Shown here in pieces: positions 35,974 to 37,715 of a stretch of DNA of 37,715 nt. Every line of letters begins with the position of its first letter. Position 1 is the stretch's first letter. The notes beneath the pieces are model-generated. The model was not told where the DNA came from. It was given only the letters and a program-made list of their open reading frames with translations, and did not search any database. The stretch spans positions 1 through 37,715 of the forward strand of contig CALDTJ010000633.1 of NCBI GenBank assembly GCA_937924145.1. Reading direction: 5' to 3'. The DNA comes from an uncultured Saprospiraceae bacterium. Its GTDB lineage: Bacteria > Bacteroidota > Bacteroidia > Chitinophagales > Saprospiraceae. Position numbers and translations under genes: made by a program.

Positions 35974-36558
35974 TCATTTTTTACTTAAAAGTTTAAAATT
36001 TATTTCTAGGAAGTCTTCTAACGGTTTAGCAGACTGTTGATATTTCATGGTAACCATTGCTCCATGAAAATTGGTATATAAAAAATCCGCGATTTGTGTC
36101 GGAGTATAAACTTCAATTAATATATTTTGTTCTTGCGCTTCTGTTAGCCACAGAACAAATCTTTCTTTAATAATGGTCATCTGATTTTGAATAGCAGTGG
36201 AAACTTTTTCATTTTGTCCAGCTACTTCGGTCGATAGATTGCCCCAAAAACAAGAGTACTTAAAATTTTGTGCTTTATTTTTTTGGACTAAATGACTAAA
36301 GTAAGCTTTCACTTTTTCTAATGAATTTAGATGCTCCATTTGCTCTATTCGATCTGCCAATCTCAAATTTGCTGCACCATATAGTTCTATTGCCTCAATG
36401 ATATAAGCCTCTTTACTATTAAAAAAATTATAAAAAGACCCTTTTGGAATATTCATACTTTTTAGAATTTCCATAACACCAATATTATGATAGCCCGATT
36501 GGCTCATCAAATCTATCCCTTGCTTTAGTATGTCTTTTCTATTGTATTTATAGCCCAT
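35974..36558 (-). CDS. TetR/AcrR-family transcription regulator
   Basis: 194 residues. The N-terminal helix-turn-helix is typical: RKDILKQGIDLMSQSGYHNIGVMEILKSMNIPKGSFYNFFNSKEAYIIEAI (8-58). The C-terminal helical ligand domain includes CFWGNLSTEVAGQNEKVSTAIQ and TPTQIADFLYTNFHGAMVTMKY, matching the AcuR/YxaF-like subgroup that senses small electrophiles or organic acids. It precedes fadH on the same strand and so probably regulates it and itself. It has a consensus housekeeping promoter. Confidence 0.92.
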   Translation of the reverse strand: MGYKYNRKDILKQGIDLMSQSGYHNIGVMEILKSMNIPKGSFYNFFNSKEAYIIEAIELYGAANLRLADRIEQMEHLNSLEKVKAYFSHLVQKNKAQNFKYSCFWGNLSTEVAGQNEKVSTAIQNQMTIIKERFVLWLTEAQEQNILIEVYTPTQIADFLYTNFHGAMVTMKYQQSAKPLEDFLEINFKLLSKK

Positions 36559-36611
36559 GAGTCATTTAAAATATAAAGGCCTTTCAGAATTAGACCGTTC
36601 TACTTATTTCA

Positions 36612-36642
36612 CAAATGTAGGGTTTAGTTTAAATTTTTCAAA
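36612..36642 (-). promoter_or_regulatory. Consensus promoter of the tetR-fadH unit
   Basis: On the - strand, TTTG (36642-36639), exactly 19 bases, TACATTTG (36619-36612). This is a full match to TTTG-N19-TAnnTTTG, about 54 bases before the ATG. Confidence 0.7.
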
Positions 36643-37008
36643 ATCTATTTTAAGATAGTTTCATAAACTTGAGGAGTCATCTCATTTATGGGATAGGAAA
36701 AGCGATGCAATAAGATGAGGTGTTTTCTCAACTTTTGGAAGATTAATCAGAAAACACTTATTTTTTTAACCTTCCCTCATTCCTAGCTCCCAAAATAAAT
36801 GTCTCCTGATTAAAGGAAAGAAAGCCTAAAATCAAATAATCAGCCATCAATAACGAATAATCGCTTAATCCTTACGAATAATAATACGGCCAGTTTTAAG
36901 GTCAAAAAGCCCTCACCTTTGTATTGTCAGTTGTCGAAAACAAGATTAAAACAGCTGAGTTAATCCACAAAATCAACTTTATTTTTAAAACATCTTAAAA
37001 CCATTATT
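36643..37008. other. Gene-free upstream region of the SH3-domain gene
   Basis: No open frame. A weak promoter candidate, CACCTTTG at about 36914, lacks the TA of TAnnTTTG. I see no strong dyad. Confidence 0.35.
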
Positions 37009-37715
37009 ATGAAAAGGATGCAAATTATTTTAGTAGTAACTATCAGTTTTTTATTTACTCAATTTGGTTTTTCTACCACTATGTATCAACCGGGAGACTC
37101 CATGTATGTATGGGCAAAATCTGGTTTGAAATTAAGAGTCGAACCTAGTTTGAAAGGCGATAAAATATTGACTATTCCTTATGGAACAAAGGTAAAAGTT
37201 GATTCTTACCAAGAAGAATTGCCAGAAGTGAAAGTCAGAGTCGTCAAAGCACAAAAAATCGACGGCATGGAATACAAGAGTTTTTATTTGAAAGGGCATT
37301 GGTGCAGAGTCAGTTATTTAGGAACAGAAGGGTATATTTTTGATGGCTATTTATCTAAGTTACCAACCTTTAATTTAGAACCTTATTTAAATAATACGGA
37401 AGTAAAACAAACGGTCAATCAATCTTTTGAGGAATATGCCAACCAACATTTTGGGTTATTGCAACAGTTAGATTTCGAAAGTCAACCTCAATTAATCAGT
37501 CCAGTTTCTTTGAGAAAAATCTATGGCAATGGGATGATTATCGAAGAAGGTGTTTCTAGAGGTGGTTGGAAACAAAGAATCATTTTGCCAGGCATGTCTT
37601 TCGAAGAAGGGTTCTTATTATTCAGTACCAAGTATAATTTTGAAGAATACGCTACGAACAAAGGAGAAGAAATATACCCCGTGTATAGCGTCACTAAAAA
37701 AAGTACGGACTTTAT
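37009..37715 (+). CDS. Exported SH3-like (SH3b) domain protein, 3' end outside window
   Basis: 235 complete codons run to the right edge with no stop, so the ORF track omits it. Signal peptide MKRMQIILVVTISFLFTQFGFS. Then a bacterial SH3 domain: MYVWAKSGLKLRVEPSLKGDKILTIPYGTKVKVDSY with the LKLRVEPS...G..I..IPYGTKV pattern, closed by GHWCRVSYLGTEGYIFDGYLSKLP. The rest (about 125-235) is a domain I do not recognise. SH3b domains of this kind often bind cell wall or surface ligands. The function is unknown. Confidence 0.85.
   Translation, partial: MKRMQIILVVTISFLFTQFGFSTTMYQPGDSMYVWAKSGLKLRVEPSLKGDKILTIPYGTKVKVDSYQEELPEVKVRVVKAQKIDGMEYKSFYLKGHWCRVSYLGTEGYIFDGYLSKLPTFNLEPYLNNTEVKQTVNQSFEEYANQHFGLLQQLDFESQPQLISPVSLRKIYGNGMIIEEGVSRGGWKQRIILPGMSFEEGFLLFSTKYNFEEYATNKGEEIYPVYSVTKKSTDF

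Overview
The window comes from a low-GC member of the Bacteroidota, most likely a Saprospiria- or Lewinella-like gliding or marine/sludge lineage. The evidence is a PorP/SprF protein and a type-B C-terminal secretion domain (both type IX secretion), secreted proteins with MKK...AQ signal peptides, promoters of the Bacteroidota form TTTG-N19-TAnnTTTG, and a Rho factor with a long acidic and Arg/Asp-rich insert. The lineage below phylum is inference. Most of the window is chromosomal housekeeping; two parts are accessory.

Region 1 (1-10.3 kb) is the most unusual part. After a gene fragment and a PorP/SprF gene on the + strand, a tightly packed five-gene operon runs on the - strand: ECF sigma factor, membrane anti-sigma factor, papain-like (C1) peptidase, a 1012-residue propeller/caspase-like protein with an EF-hand loop, and a leucine-rich-repeat protein with a type-B secretion domain. 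That last gene overlaps the convergent PorP/SprF gene tail to tail. Divergent from the sigma gene are two secreted or outer-membrane protein genes (9062 and 9692). A bipartite motif, GGTGACTT-N14-GATA, occurs with identical spacing upstream of both of these and also at the sigma start codon. I read it as the target promoter of this sigma factor, so the region looks like a compact self-contained envelope or protease regulon.

Region 2 (10.9-16.5 kb) holds tRNA-Asp, accA, a DUF6913-type gene, dapA, an alpha-oxoamine synthase, a small K+ channel and a YugP-type zinc metallopeptidase, with several clear hairpin terminators. Region 3 (16.6-26.3 kb) has serS, a 1.3-kb gene-free stretch with a 162-bp imperfect palindrome and what looks like a long rho leader, then rho, and on the - strand a coiled-coil secreted protein, a sugar-phosphate nucleotidyltransferase, tgt, rodA and a SPOR-domain gene. 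Region 4 (26.5-32.5 kb) has deoC, a class-IV aminotransferase, prfC, a Uma2-family nuclease gene next to a palindromic CACAAAG element, and an M20-type metallohydrolase.

Region 5 (32.5-33.7 kb) is a small rearranged patch. A VOC-family gene is followed by a 121-bp multi-hairpin element, then an orphan DUF433 gene, then a second copy of the VOC gene's 3' end with the same hairpin element, identical in sequence. Region 6 (33.8-37.7 kb) has a FadH-type 2,4-dienoyl-CoA reductase, its probable TetR-family regulator with a consensus promoter, and the start of an SH3-domain secreted protein that runs off the window.
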